Position numbers and translations under genes: made by a program | In this document: piece by piece, positions 52,797-64,000 of the stretch | How the letters are laid out: the number at the start of each line of letters is the position of its first letter | How positions within the stretch are numbered: the first letter of the stretch is position 1 | NCBI GenBank assembly: GCA_944989445.1 | Contig: CALYLW010000732.1 | Location: 445,741 to 509,740 of the forward strand | Length of the DNA stretch: 64,000 bases | Origin: Ampullaceana balthica | Lineage: Eukaryota > Mollusca > Gastropoda > Lymnaeidae | Direction: 5' to 3' | The notes under the pieces: model-generated | Told to the model about the DNA's origin: nothing | The model's database searches: none | Seen by the model: the letters and a program-made list of their open reading frames with translations, nothing else

Positions 52797-55479
52797 AGCG
52801 GTTCTAATCAGGGGAGAGAAGTTTGGAGTATGGATGACGAGGCGCACGTCTGCTGTCTTCAGAGCAATGAGAGAAGTAACCATGTAGATGTCATTCCGAG
52901 TTGATTCCATGTTTTACACATACTACGTCACGATACACGATCCTTGATGGGTTGGGGGGGGGGTTGATCAGGGTTAGTGGCGCATAGGACGGGATGAGGT
53001 ATCTCACCATCTCCCGAAGCCCTCTTACCACGGTGGTTGGTGGCACTCGCAGTATGAGACAAGTTTAGGGGCTGGGGAAGACTTTCTAACGTTTGTTTCG
53101 TTGCAATGAGTGGTAGCTCAAACATTTGGAAAAGTCGGACTTTGCTAAAAAAGATTAAATAGAAAAAATATGACATTTTTATTTTAAATTCAGCTAACTT
53201 GAGAATGTGTAAAATTTGTCTTAACTGGTATATTTAATGTGTCTTACGTGATTGAAAGAAAATGTGTCGTAACTGGTATGTTTATTGTGTCTTAACTGAT
53301 TGAATAAGTATGTCTTAACTTGTAGATTGAATGTGTATTAAAAGATTGAATAAATGTGTCATAAATAGAAGATTAAATGAGTCATGACTGGTATTAGAGA
53401 ATTTAAAACCTGAAAGAAAAAAAAATGCGTGACAAGTGAATTAAAAAAAAATCTTATTTTTAAAAATAAAATCATTCGATATTTCTTGATTTTGAAAATG
53501 GGCTCAAATCATTTTCAGTCTAAACTCGACAATAAAAAAAGTTGCATTCAGTCACCAAAGACTTAGTGTTTGGTGTCCACCGTCCCTCATTTCAGTTCTT
53601 GTTCACTTCGTCCATTGTGTGTGTTAAGTCGCATGTTGTCAAAACTTCCTACCCTTCAGTGCTCTGATCCACTTTCCCTTTCTAGTCCCCCGGGCCATTC
53701 TTTCGCCCCTTAAAGGCATTATCTCTCGTTAGTTTAACCCCACAAACAAGCTCTTCAAAAGAAATATGTTTTTAGAAAAAAATCCTTTCACATTCATTTT
53801 TTCATGCCCCTCCCCTCGTATGGTACCCCTCCCCTCACCCCCCTGCCACCGCGGCTCCTCACAAGCCTATCATGCAAACACAGACTTCAAATATCGATAA
53901 ACTGTCATATCTGCAGGGCCCCCTCTTGACATGTAAACACTGGGCTGCATAGGCCCTCCCCTCTCTCGGCATGTAAACACTGGGTTACATTGAAGCGATT
54001 CCAGGACTTCCCACTGATAAGGCCAATTATTCATTTAATTAGCACTTAAAAACCGGTTCATTTTTGCAAGAACCCCAGGGCAGAAAAAAAAGAGTTGGTT
54101 GGGTGGAGTGGGGGGGGGGAGAAAAAAACACCGGACCATGCCAGGAGCAGATAAGTCTGTTTCTTTATCAAGATAAAGAATATTTTGTAAATGTCGCTGA
54201 TGGTTGCCTTTTTAAAAAATTCAGACATTGGAAGACGTTCATTCTAGAAATTGGGGGTGGGGGGATGGCGGCCTTAGGGAATTGGAGGCCCTAGGCGAAG
54301 TGAATTTGGTGGCCCTAAATGTAATAGAACAAAATAATCACTGATTCCTGTGCGAGGCCCCCACTAATCGGAGGCGGGTGCCTAGTTTGCCTATGGGGAT
54401 GGGGAGGGTGTGGGCAGATCTTAACAAGTTTTTGTTTGACCCATTTATGATAGATACCCCGAGGTCAGCGTTCAAGATGTGTTTGAGTAAATTCAATAAA
54501 TGTCTTGGGTTTAACAAGTTTTTAAAAAATAAATACATACCATGTACCCCTACTTCCGGGTAAGGGAAGCAAATCTCATCTCGAGCATCGTTAAGGGACA
54601 ACTTAAATTGATCTCTCGATGAAAAGATCTAAAACTATATCAAAAGTCAGAGTTAGTGTGCTCTTTATTCCAAGCCTTATCGTCCCATATCCAATCAAGC
54701 CAATCAAGACGTTGAAAACATCATTTGAAGAAATAAACTGAAGGGGGTAGGGGGGATCAGTTATACATAAGATCACAAGAAATAGATATACGATTTGTTG
54801 CTAGGCAACTCCGTCACACAAACAAATACATCAACTACCCGCGCTGATGGAGTAGTGGGTTCACGCAGGGCATGGGGGTCAAGAGAATATCATGATTAAT
54901 GGCACCACGTGACCTGAAAAATATATACATGAAAAGGTTGTTTTTTTTTACTTTCAAGTAACGCTGGACACGAATGGGCGGGGTCACGAATGTGTTGCCA
55001 TCAGAGATCAAATGTTTCGCAGTTCAAAGTTGATCTGATGACGTGTTACACTAGGGATTTCTAGTGATGTTCCATACAGAGTGTTAATCTTTAAAAAAAA
55101 ATTAAATATATATTTATAAATTGATATATATATTACATTTATTTTTCGTTCAGACATGTTAAATATATTGCGGAAATGTGCCCAAACTTTCAATGCCCAA
55201 GCTGCGCACAAAGTGCGACTAAATGAAATCCTCGTGTTCAGAACAATTTTAAAGCATTTACATTAGACACTTGAAATTATGGCTGTGACATTAAGTCCAG
55301 CATACTCACTGGAGTAATCAGCATCCTTCCGTCTCGCAAGACGACGGTGCACCCAGTTTTTTTTTGTGGGGGTGGGGATTGAAGTTTTGTGACATCATAT
55401 TTGATAATTTTTGGCGTGTCTAGGTTTTTTTCTTTCAGATCTAGTTTTTTTCGACGCATTGGCTAGGTGTTTTCCCCAA
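52797..55479. other. No recognisable gene; decayed repeats
   Basis: Holds a loose tandem of about 28-30 bp at 53212-53395 (AATGTGTCTTAACTG-type units), a two-copy CATGTAAACACTGGGYT repeat at 53929-53988, and an hAT-like scrap at about 54270-54400 (GGCCTTAGGGAATTGGAGGC). G and C runs at 52957 and 54110. Open frames here have no known motif. Confidence 0.4.
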
Positions 55480-55850
55480 AATTGTCACTGGCAGCACTGG
55501 ATGCATCACCGTTGGGTTGGTTTGCATTTTCTCGTGTGGCTGTGCAGTCCTATCCTTGAGTGACAGTCACTAACACAGCTTTTGCACACGAGTTCTGTGC
55601 TTCCCAATGTTTTGGCCTTTCTCCTAGCTCTTCTGTCTGTAGCCTCCTCCACCATTCGCTCCTCGGCTACGATGACGCCCTCTTTTACAACTATGCGCCA
55701 CGTACATCAGTCTTCTGTCTTACACTCCCAGTCGCTTGTGTGTATTCTGGCTGCTTTCATGTCCCTTTGGCAGACATCTTTAAATCGCTGACGTGTGTCA
55801 CGTATGAATCGCGTGTTGGATGACGGAGAGGTCACGTGAGTGAAAGCGCG
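55480..55850 (-). pseudogene. LINE (RTE-like) protein C-terminus, decayed
   Basis: Minus strand: FIRDTRQRFKDVCQRDMKAA then RIHTSDWE, followed after frame breaks by AQNSCAKAV and a DCTATREN-like segment. These correspond to the K-D-C-K-RD-KAL-I-WE segment and to the C-terminal cysteine/histidine finger (C-C-IGL-SH-R) of RTE-like LINE proteins. Stops and shifts interrupt it. Upstream catalytic parts are not seen. Plus-strand frames in the same place are shadows. Confidence 0.55.
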
Positions 55851-57594
55851 GGAAGAAAGGGGAAGAAGGTTCGAGAGTATAATAAGAGTTGGAGAGTTTT
55901 GTGTGTCAAGTGTCATGGCGGACCTGTCTGAGGACTCCGCGTTGTATAACCTCAAATTATATGCTACGTGCATAGTGTAGGTATTAAAGTTGTTTTATTG
56001 AAACCAGTTCTTCAGAGGATTATTGTATGCAAGGTTATGTATTGAGAGAACGCCTACAAGATATATTAATAAGTAAAACATCACAAAGATTTTACAACGT
56101 GGGCGACCTGTCTTCCTGGAATATGTGTGGTAAATTATTTGTTTAAACAGTATCTCTCTCTCGCTATCTCTATCTATCTCTCTGTATCTCTTTCTGAAAA
56201 TTTTAAAATATTCATTGAATTTAAATTTATGTTTCAATGACATAAAGAATGAACAATTACTTGAATTGTTTCCCTTGAAAGTAATTATCATTAATTTAAT
56301 ATATATGGATATATTTATGATTAATGTGATTAACAAAAAATCTATTAAGTTTTCGTTTTCTGTGGTTCTCTCATTTAAGAAGTGTTGAACATAATTAGAA
56401 TTGCTGTTTTTTTTATGAATGCAGTAAGTGGTTAACGGTTCCATTGAAGTAATGCAGTATTTCCCTACGAGTCCATTCCAATGATATTTCTATTTATACA
56501 TTTGGCAAATTCAACTAACCGAATTTCATCGTCTATAAGTTGTAATCTATCTCGGGTTTACTGAGATGTTGTCTTCCATTTCACTCCCCAAACCCCTAAG
56601 CTCAAATTTACTCTTTATTTTCATTTCCAAATTATTTCAAAACTAGATACGACCCGCGGCGTAGCAGACGCCTCAGACTTGCTCATAGAAGGAGAAGAGC
56701 GGACACAAACAGCAGCACGAAAAAATGAAAACAACGCTAGTAAACGTCGGGGGGGGGGAGGGCCGCCGACGAGGTGTTGGTCTCGAGACATGCGTACTGC
56801 GGTTGTTGTTACCTGCCCCCACCCTGCACCGCCCTCGCTTGTCAACCATAAACTGTGATTGGTTGACCCTAGCGAGGGTCATTAGACATGCTTATTTGAT
56901 CACATCTTATGCTTGTCCTAATTTCTGGTTGATTATTCTTTGATGCTCATTGAGGCTCGAAAGGTCATCAGATCCCTCTATCACGTTACACTGCATGCAA
57001 GTAGTTTAAACATTCATTTGAAAGAGATAAAATCTTATCTTAACAACATGAAGAAACAGCACCATTATATAATTATATGAAATATATTTTTAAAGCTTGA
57101 AAAGCTCTAGCAATTTAAAACTCTGAACGGCAGTCGTTATGTAACCCTAACCGCTTAAAGTTAAAGCAACCCGAACAAAAAAGGAGAATAAATAATGTGA
57201 AATTGATAAAATACGTTCAATAATTATTAATAACAATACATAACAGAAACTTTTCTTTAAAACATTCTTGATAACATTATCTTCTATCACTCCCTCCTCC
57301 TTCGTGTTGTCAGAGACTCACCAGCGTCTACCATACACACCACACGCAACTGAGTAACATATTTTAGATGAGTGCAGGAGCATCATCACAGACATTCAGT
57401 ATGGCTTGAAGTTATTCATCAATAAGATTCAACCTGGAGTTTGACAGCCTGCTCTAAATGTTTGGTCATAAAATGTACAAACACTCACCGAAAGAACAAA
57501 AATGAAATACATAACAGAAATAAAAAAATGAAGAGCGTAGCTTTCCCCAAATACTGTTTACAAAAATGAATCTAAAAAAAATATTGAAAAAACC
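55851..57594. other. No recognisable gene; CT-rich microsatellite
   Basis: A CT/TATC microsatellite lies at about 56148-56193. The 149-codon minus-strand frame across it (55995-56444) shows no domain. A G-run sits at 56750-56757. Otherwise AT-rich sequence up to the satellite. Confidence 0.4.
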
Positions 57595-60500
57595 CCCACC
57601 TCTGACCAAACTGAACAACCGCTGATCAAACTTTAAACAACCACTGATAAAACTGAACAACCGCTAACGAAAACTGAACCACCGCTGACCAAACTGAATC
57701 ACCGCTGACCAAACTGAACCACCCCTGACCAAACCGAACCATTGCTGACCAAACTGAACCATCGCTGACCAAACTGAACCGCGCTGACCAAACTGAACCA
57801 CCGCTGACCAAACTGAACCACCGCTGACCAATCTGAACCACCATTGTTCTAAATGAACCAATGCTGACCAAACTGAACCACCCCTGACCAAACTTAAACG
57901 ACCCTGAACAAACTGAACCAGTCCTGACCAAACTGAACCACCGCTGACCGAAACTGAACCACTGCTGACCAAACTGAACCACCAATGATAAACTGAACCA
58001 GCGCTGACCAAACTGAACCACCGCTTACCAAACTGAACCAACGCTGACCAAACTGAACTACCGCTGACCTAACTGAACTACCGCTGACCTAACTGAACCA
58101 CCGCTGACCAAACTGAACCACGTCTGATCAAACTGAACCACCATTGACCAAACTGAACCACCGCTGACCAAACTGAATCTGCGCTGACCAAACTGAACTA
58201 ACCCTGACCAAACCGAACCATTGCTGACCAAAACTGAAACATCGCTGACCAAACTGAACCACTGATGACCAAACTGAACCACCGCTGACCAAACTGAACC
58301 ACCGCTGACCAATCTGAACCACCATTGTTCTAAATGAACCAATGCTGACCAAACTGAACCACCCCTGACCAAACTTAAACGACCCTAAACAAACTGAACC
58401 AGTCCTGACCAAACTGAACCACTGCTGACCAAACTGAACCACCGCCGACCAAACTGAACCACCGCTGATAAAACTGAAGCACCGCTTACAAAACTGAACC
58501 ACTGCTGACCAAACTGAACCACCGCTGACGAAACTGAACCACTGCTGACCAAATTCAACCACCGCTGACCATACTCAACCACCGATGACCAAACTTAACC
58601 ACTGCTGACCAAACGTAACCACCGCTGACCAAACTGAACCACCACTGACCAAACTGAATAACCGCTGACCAAACTGAACCAGCGCTGATCAAACTGAACA
58701 ACCGTTGACCAAAGTGAACCAGCGCTGAGCAAACTGAACCACCTCTGACCAAAATGAACCACCGCTGACCAAAGTGAACCAACGCTGACAAAACTGAACC
58801 ACTGCTGACCAAACTGAACCACCTCTGACCAAAATGAACCACCGCTGACCAAACTCAATCACCGCTGACCAAACTGAACCAGCGCTGACCAAACTGAACC
58901 ACCGCTGACCAAACTGAACCACCGCTGACCAAACTAAACCAGCGCTGAAAAACTGAACCACCGCTGACCAAACTGAACCACCGCTGACCAAACTCAACCA
59001 CAACTGACCAAACTGAACCACCGCTGACCAAACTGAACCATCGCTGACAAAACTGAACCACTGTTGACAAAACTGAACCACCGCTGACCAAACTGAACCA
59101 CCGCTGACCAAATAAACCACCGCTGACCAAACTCAATCACCGCTGACCAAACTGAACCAGAGCTGACCAAAGTGAACAAACGCTGAGCAAACTGAACCCC
59201 CGCTGACCAAATTGAACCACGTCTAATAAAATTAAATCAGCGCTGACCAAACTGAACCACCCCTGACCAAACTGAACCACCGCTGACCAAACTGAATAAC
59301 CGCTGACCAAACTGAACAACCGTTGACCAAAGTGAACCAGCGCTGAGCAAACTGAACCACCGCTGACCAAATTGAACCATGTCTGATCAAACTGAATCAC
59401 CGCTGACAAAACTGAACCACCCCTGACCAAACGGAGCAACCGCTGACCAAACTGAACAACCGCTGACCAAACTCAACCACAACTGACCAAACTGAACCAC
59501 CGCTGACCAAACTGAACCACCGCTTACCAAACTCAACCACCGCTGACCAAACGTAACCACCGCTGACCAAATTGAACCACTGCAAAGCAAACTGAAACAC
59601 TGTTGACCAAACTGAACCACCGCTGACCAAAATCAACCACCGCTGACCAAACTGAACCACCGCTGACCAAACTGAACCACCGCTTACCAAACTCAACCAC
59701 CGCTGACCAAACGTAACCACCGCTGACCAAATGGAACCACTGCAAAGCAAACTGAACCACCGCTGACCAAACTGAACCACCGCTTACCAAACTCAACCAC
59801 CGCTGACCAAACGTAACCACCGCTGACCAAATGGAACCACTGCAAAGCAAACTGAAACACCGCTGACCAAACTGAACCACCGCTTACCAAACTCAACCAC
59901 CGCTGACCAAACGTAACCCCCGCTGACCAAATGGAACCACCGCTGACCAAATGGAACCACCGCTGATCAATCTGAACCACCATTGTACTAAATGAAATAA
60001 TCCTGTCCAAACTAAACCAACCCTGACCAAACTTATACGACCCTGAACAAACTGAACCAGTCCTGACCAAACTGAACCAGCGCTGAAAAACTGAACCACT
60101 GCTGACCAAACTGAACCACCGGTTACAAAACTGAACCACCGCTGACCAAACTGAACCAGCGCTGACCAAAATGAACCACCGCTGACCAAAGTGAACCAAC
60201 GCTGACAAAACTGAACCACTGCTGACCAAACTGAACCACCGCTGACCAAACTCAACCACCGCTGAAAAAACTAAACCACCGCTGACCAAACTATACCTCT
60301 GTTGATCAAACTGAACCACCGCTGACCAAACTCAACCACCACTGACCAAACTGAACCACCGTTGACCAAACTGTACCTCTTTTGATCAAACTGAACCACC
60401 GCTGTCCAAACTCAACCACCACTGACCAAACTGAACCACCGCTGAACAAACTGAACCACCGCTGACCAAACTGAACAACCGCTGACCAAACTAAACCACA

Positions 60501-63500
60501 GTTGACCAAACTGAACCACCGCTGACCAAACTGTACCACCGCTGACCAAACTGAACCAGCGCTGACCAAACTGAACCACCGCTGACCATAGTAAACCAAC
60601 GCTGACAAAACTGAACCACCGCTGACCAAACTGAACCACCGCTGACCAAACTGAACCACGTCTGATCAAACTAAACAACCGCTGACCAAACTCAACCACG
60701 CTGACAAAACTGAACCACCACTTACCAAACTGAACCACTGCTGACCAATCTGAACCACCGCTGACGAAACTGAACCACTGCTGACCAAACTGAACCACCG
60801 CTGACCAAACTCAACCACGCTGACAAAACTGAACCACCACTTACCAAACTGAACCACTGCTGACCAATCTGAACCACCGCTGACGAAACTGAACCACTGC
60901 TGACCAAACTGAACCACCGCTGACCAAACTCAACCACCGCTGACAAAACTGAACCGCCGCTGACCAAACTGTTTCTCTATTGATCAAACTGAACCACCGC
61001 TGACCAAACTCAACCACCACTGATCAAACTGAACCACCGCTGAACAAACTGAACCACTGCTGACCAAACTGAACAACCGCTAACCAAACTAAACCACAGT
61101 TGACCAAAATGAACCACCGCTGACCAAAGTCAACCACCACTGACCAAACTGAACCACCGTTGACCAAACTGTACCTCTTTTGATCAAACTGAACCACCGC
61201 TGTCCAAACTCAACCACCACTGACCAAACTGAACCACCGCTGAACAAACTGAACCACCGCTGACCAAACTGAACAACCGCTGACCAAACTAAACCACAGT
61301 TGACCAAACTGAACCACCGCTGACCAAACTGAACCACCGCTGACCAAAATGAACCACCGCTGACCAAACTGTACCACCGCTGACCAAACTGAACCAGCGC
61401 TGACCAAACTGAACCACCGGTTACAAAACTGAACCACCGCTGACCAAACTGAACCAGCGCTGACCAAACTGAACCACCGCTGACCAAAGTGAACCAACGC
61501 TGACAAAACTGAACCACCGCTGACCAAACTGAACCACCGCTGACCAAACTGAACCACGTCTGATCAAACTAAAAAACCGCTGACCAAACTCAACCACGCT
61601 GACAAAACTGAACCACCACTGACCAAACTGAACCACTGCTGACCAAACTGAACCACCGCTGACGAAACTGAACCACTGCTGACCAAACTGAACCACCGCT
61701 GACCAAACTGAACCACCGCTGACCAAAACTGAACCGCCGCTGACCAAACTGTTTCTCTATTGATCAAACTGAACCACCGCTGACCAAACTGAACCACCAC
61801 TGACCAAACTGAACCACCGCTAACAAACTGAACCACTGCTGACCAAACTGAACCACCGCTGACCAAACTAAACCACAGCTGACCAAACTGAACCACCGCT
61901 GACCAAACTGAACCACCTCTGACCAAAATGAACCACCGCTGACCAAACTGAACCAACGCTGACCAAAACTGAACCACTGCTGACCAAACTGAACCACCTC
62001 TGACCAAACTGAACCACCGCTGACCAAACTCAATCACCGCTGACCAAACTGAACCAGCGCTGACCAAACTGAACCACCGCTGACCAAACTGAACCACCGC
62101 TGACCAAACTAAACCAGCGCTGAACAAACTGAACCACCGCTGACCAAACTGAACCACCGTGACAAAACTGAACCACCGCTGACCAAACTGAACCAGCGCT
62201 GACCAAACTGAACCACCGCTGACCAAACTGAACACACGCTGACCAAAACTGAACCACTGCTGACCAAACTGAACCACCGCTGACCAAACTGAAACCACCG
62301 CTGACCAAACTAAACCACCGCTGACCAAACTGAACCTCTGCTGACCAAACTGAACCACCGCTGACCAAACTGAACCACCACTGACCAAACTGAACCACCG
62401 CTGACCAAACTGAACCACTGCTGACCAAACTGAACCACCGCTGACCAAACTGAACCACCGCTGACCAAACTGAACCACCGCTGAACAAACTGAACCACCG
62501 CTGACCAAACTGAACAACCGCTGACCAAACTGAACCACAGCTGACCAAACTGAACCACCGCTGACCAAACTGAACCACCGCTGACCAAACTGAACCACCG
62601 CTGACCAAACTGAACCACCGCTGACCAAACTGAACCAGCGCTGACCAAACTGAACCACCGTTGACCAAACTGAACCACCGCTGACCAAACTGAACCACCG
62701 CTGACCAAACTGAACCACCACTGACCAAACTGAACCACCGCTGACCAAACTGAAACACCGCTGACCAAACTGAACCACCGCTGACCAAACTGAACCACCG
62801 CTGACCAAACTGAACCACCACTGACCAAACTGAACCACACTGACCAAACTGAACCACCACTGACCAAACTGAACCACCGCTGACAAACTGAACCACACTG
62901 ACCAAACTGAACATCCTGACCAAACTGAACAACCAGTGACCAAACTGAACTCCACTGACCAAACTGAACCACCACTGACCAAACTGAACCACCACTGACC
63001 AAACTGAACCATTGCTGACCAAACTCAACCACCGTTGACCAAACTGAACCACCGCTGACCAAACTGAACCACAGCTGACCAAACTGAACCACCACTGACC
63101 AAACTGAATCACGCTGACCAAACTGAACCACCACTGACAAAACTGAACCACCATTGACCAAACTGAACCACCGCTGACCAAACTGAACCACCGCTGACCA
63201 AACTGAACCACCGCTGACCAAACTGTACCACCGCTGACCAAACTGAACCACCGCTGACCAAACTGAACCACCGCAGACCAAACTGAACCACCGCTGACCA
63301 AACTGAACTACCGCTGATCAAACTGAACACGCTGACCAAACTGAACCACCACTGACCAAACTGAACCACCGCTGACCAAACTGAACCACCGCTGACCAAT
63401 CTGAACCACCGCTGACCAAACTGAACCACCGCTGACCAAAACTGAACCACCGCTGACCAAACTCAACCACCGCTGACCAATCTGAACCTCCGCTGACCGA

Positions 63501-64000
63501 AACTCAACCAACGCTGAACAAACTGAACCACTGCTGACCAAACTGAACCACTGCTGACCAAACTGAACCACCGCTGACCAAACTGAACCACTGTTGACCA
63601 AACTGAACCACCGCTGACCAAACTGAACCACTGCTGACCAAACTGAACCACCGCTGACCAAACTGAACCAGCGCTGACCAAACTGAACCATCGCTGACCA
63701 AACTGAACCACCGCTGACCAAACTGAACCACCGCTGACCAAACTGAACCAGCGCTGACCAAACTAACCACCGTGACCAAACTAAACCACCACTGACCAAA
63801 CTGAACCACCGCTGATCAAACTGAACCACCGCTGACCAAACTGAACCAGCGCTGACCAAACTGAACCACCGCTGACCAAACTAAACCACCGCTGACCAAA
63901 CTGAACCACCGCTGACCAAACTGAACCACCGCTGACCAAACTGAACCACCGCTGACCAAACTGAACCACCCGCTGACCAAACTGAACCACCACTGATCAA
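57595..64000 (+). repeat. 20-bp satellite array, continues past the window
   Basis: Unit CTGACCAAACTGAACCACCG, about 320 copies over 6.4 kb. Copies at the left edge are variable and include larger duplications: a block with ACCATTGTTCTAAATGAACC recurs 480 bases apart at 57840 and 58320, and blocks with CTGTACCTCTTTTGATC and CTGTTTCTCTATTGATC recur about 780-800 bases apart. Copies from about 62300 to the end are nearly uniform. The minus strand lacks stops in every frame of the unit, so long frames (up to 482 codons) arise without coding. Confidence 0.97.

Noticed and set aside
55560..55823. Plus-strand 87-codon frame, cysteine-rich
   Set aside because: The minus strand in the same place carries recognisable LINE C-terminal motifs, so the plus-strand frame is a shadow.
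56621..56943. Overlapping frames around 56620-56943 with Pro/Arg-rich ends
   Set aside because: Composition comes from a G-run and GC-rich patch; frames overlap on both strands and match nothing known.
61564..63012. 482-codon reading frame (and others of 423, 323 and 208 codons) on the minus strand
   Set aside because: The frame is a direct product of a 20-bp satellite whose minus strand has no stops. All three frames encode the same peptide, there is no start context or splice signal, and the plus strand is regularly stopped.

Overview
The window looks like AT-rich, intergenic or intronic DNA from an animal nuclear genome. It has no operons, and no intact host gene could be recognised. The evidence is dense transposon debris of animal types: hAT and pogo-like DNA transposons, Helitrons, LINEs, and a tRNA-headed SINE that shares its 3' tail with a LINE in the same window. 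There are also many minisatellites and a large satellite. A lophotrochozoan, perhaps a gastropod mollusc, is my guess from the repeat style; the sequence itself does not prove it.

Layout. 1-8.8 kb: pieces and complete copies of hAT-type elements, including a three-level nest (4930-6722), a pogo-like element (6767-8207) and a short palindromic MITE. 8.9-11.8 kb: unclassified repeat families (here Q and R), a SINE, and the first copy of a CR1/jockey-like LINE. 11978-15562: two nested foldback-like transposons whose inverted ends are arrays of 33-bp palindromic units, each flanked by a perfect 9-bp target duplication. 16974-22887: an hAT inside an hAT, with two large minisatellites lying in the decayed transposase gene and a LINE 3' end. 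23.6-25.5 kb: an hAT whose end has become a minisatellite, then a small Helitron carrying a PIF1-type helicase scrap and a long TTG run, followed by a tRNA-Val-like gene. 25.5-29.2 kb: two weak host-exon candidates, the best-preserved LINE reverse transcriptase, and an hAT MITE. 30.3-34.4 kb: a second Helitron of the same family, interrupted by another hAT, again followed by tRNA-Val-like sequence. 35.1-37.2 kb: 36-bp and 42-bp minisatellites, the latter with a 143-bp higher-order period. 37.3-40.3 kb: a LINE remnant and a SINE split by two insertions. 40278-47044: a 172-bp hAT MITE split by a 6.6-kb Helitron-family composite that is itself a stack of insertions. 47.4-49.9 kb: a MITE, an hAT relic with a transposase C-terminus, and a short Helitron. 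50-57.6 kb: the least repetitive stretch, with one candidate exon and a LINE remnant. 57595-64000: a 20-bp satellite array that runs off the end of the window.

The genes do not form a working pathway. The picture is successive layers of mobile-element insertion. Many layers can be ordered because target-site duplications and empty-site copies are present in the same window. Long reading frames in the last 6.4 kb, in the 36-37 kb array and in the TTG/CAA runs are products of the repeats and are not annotated as genes.
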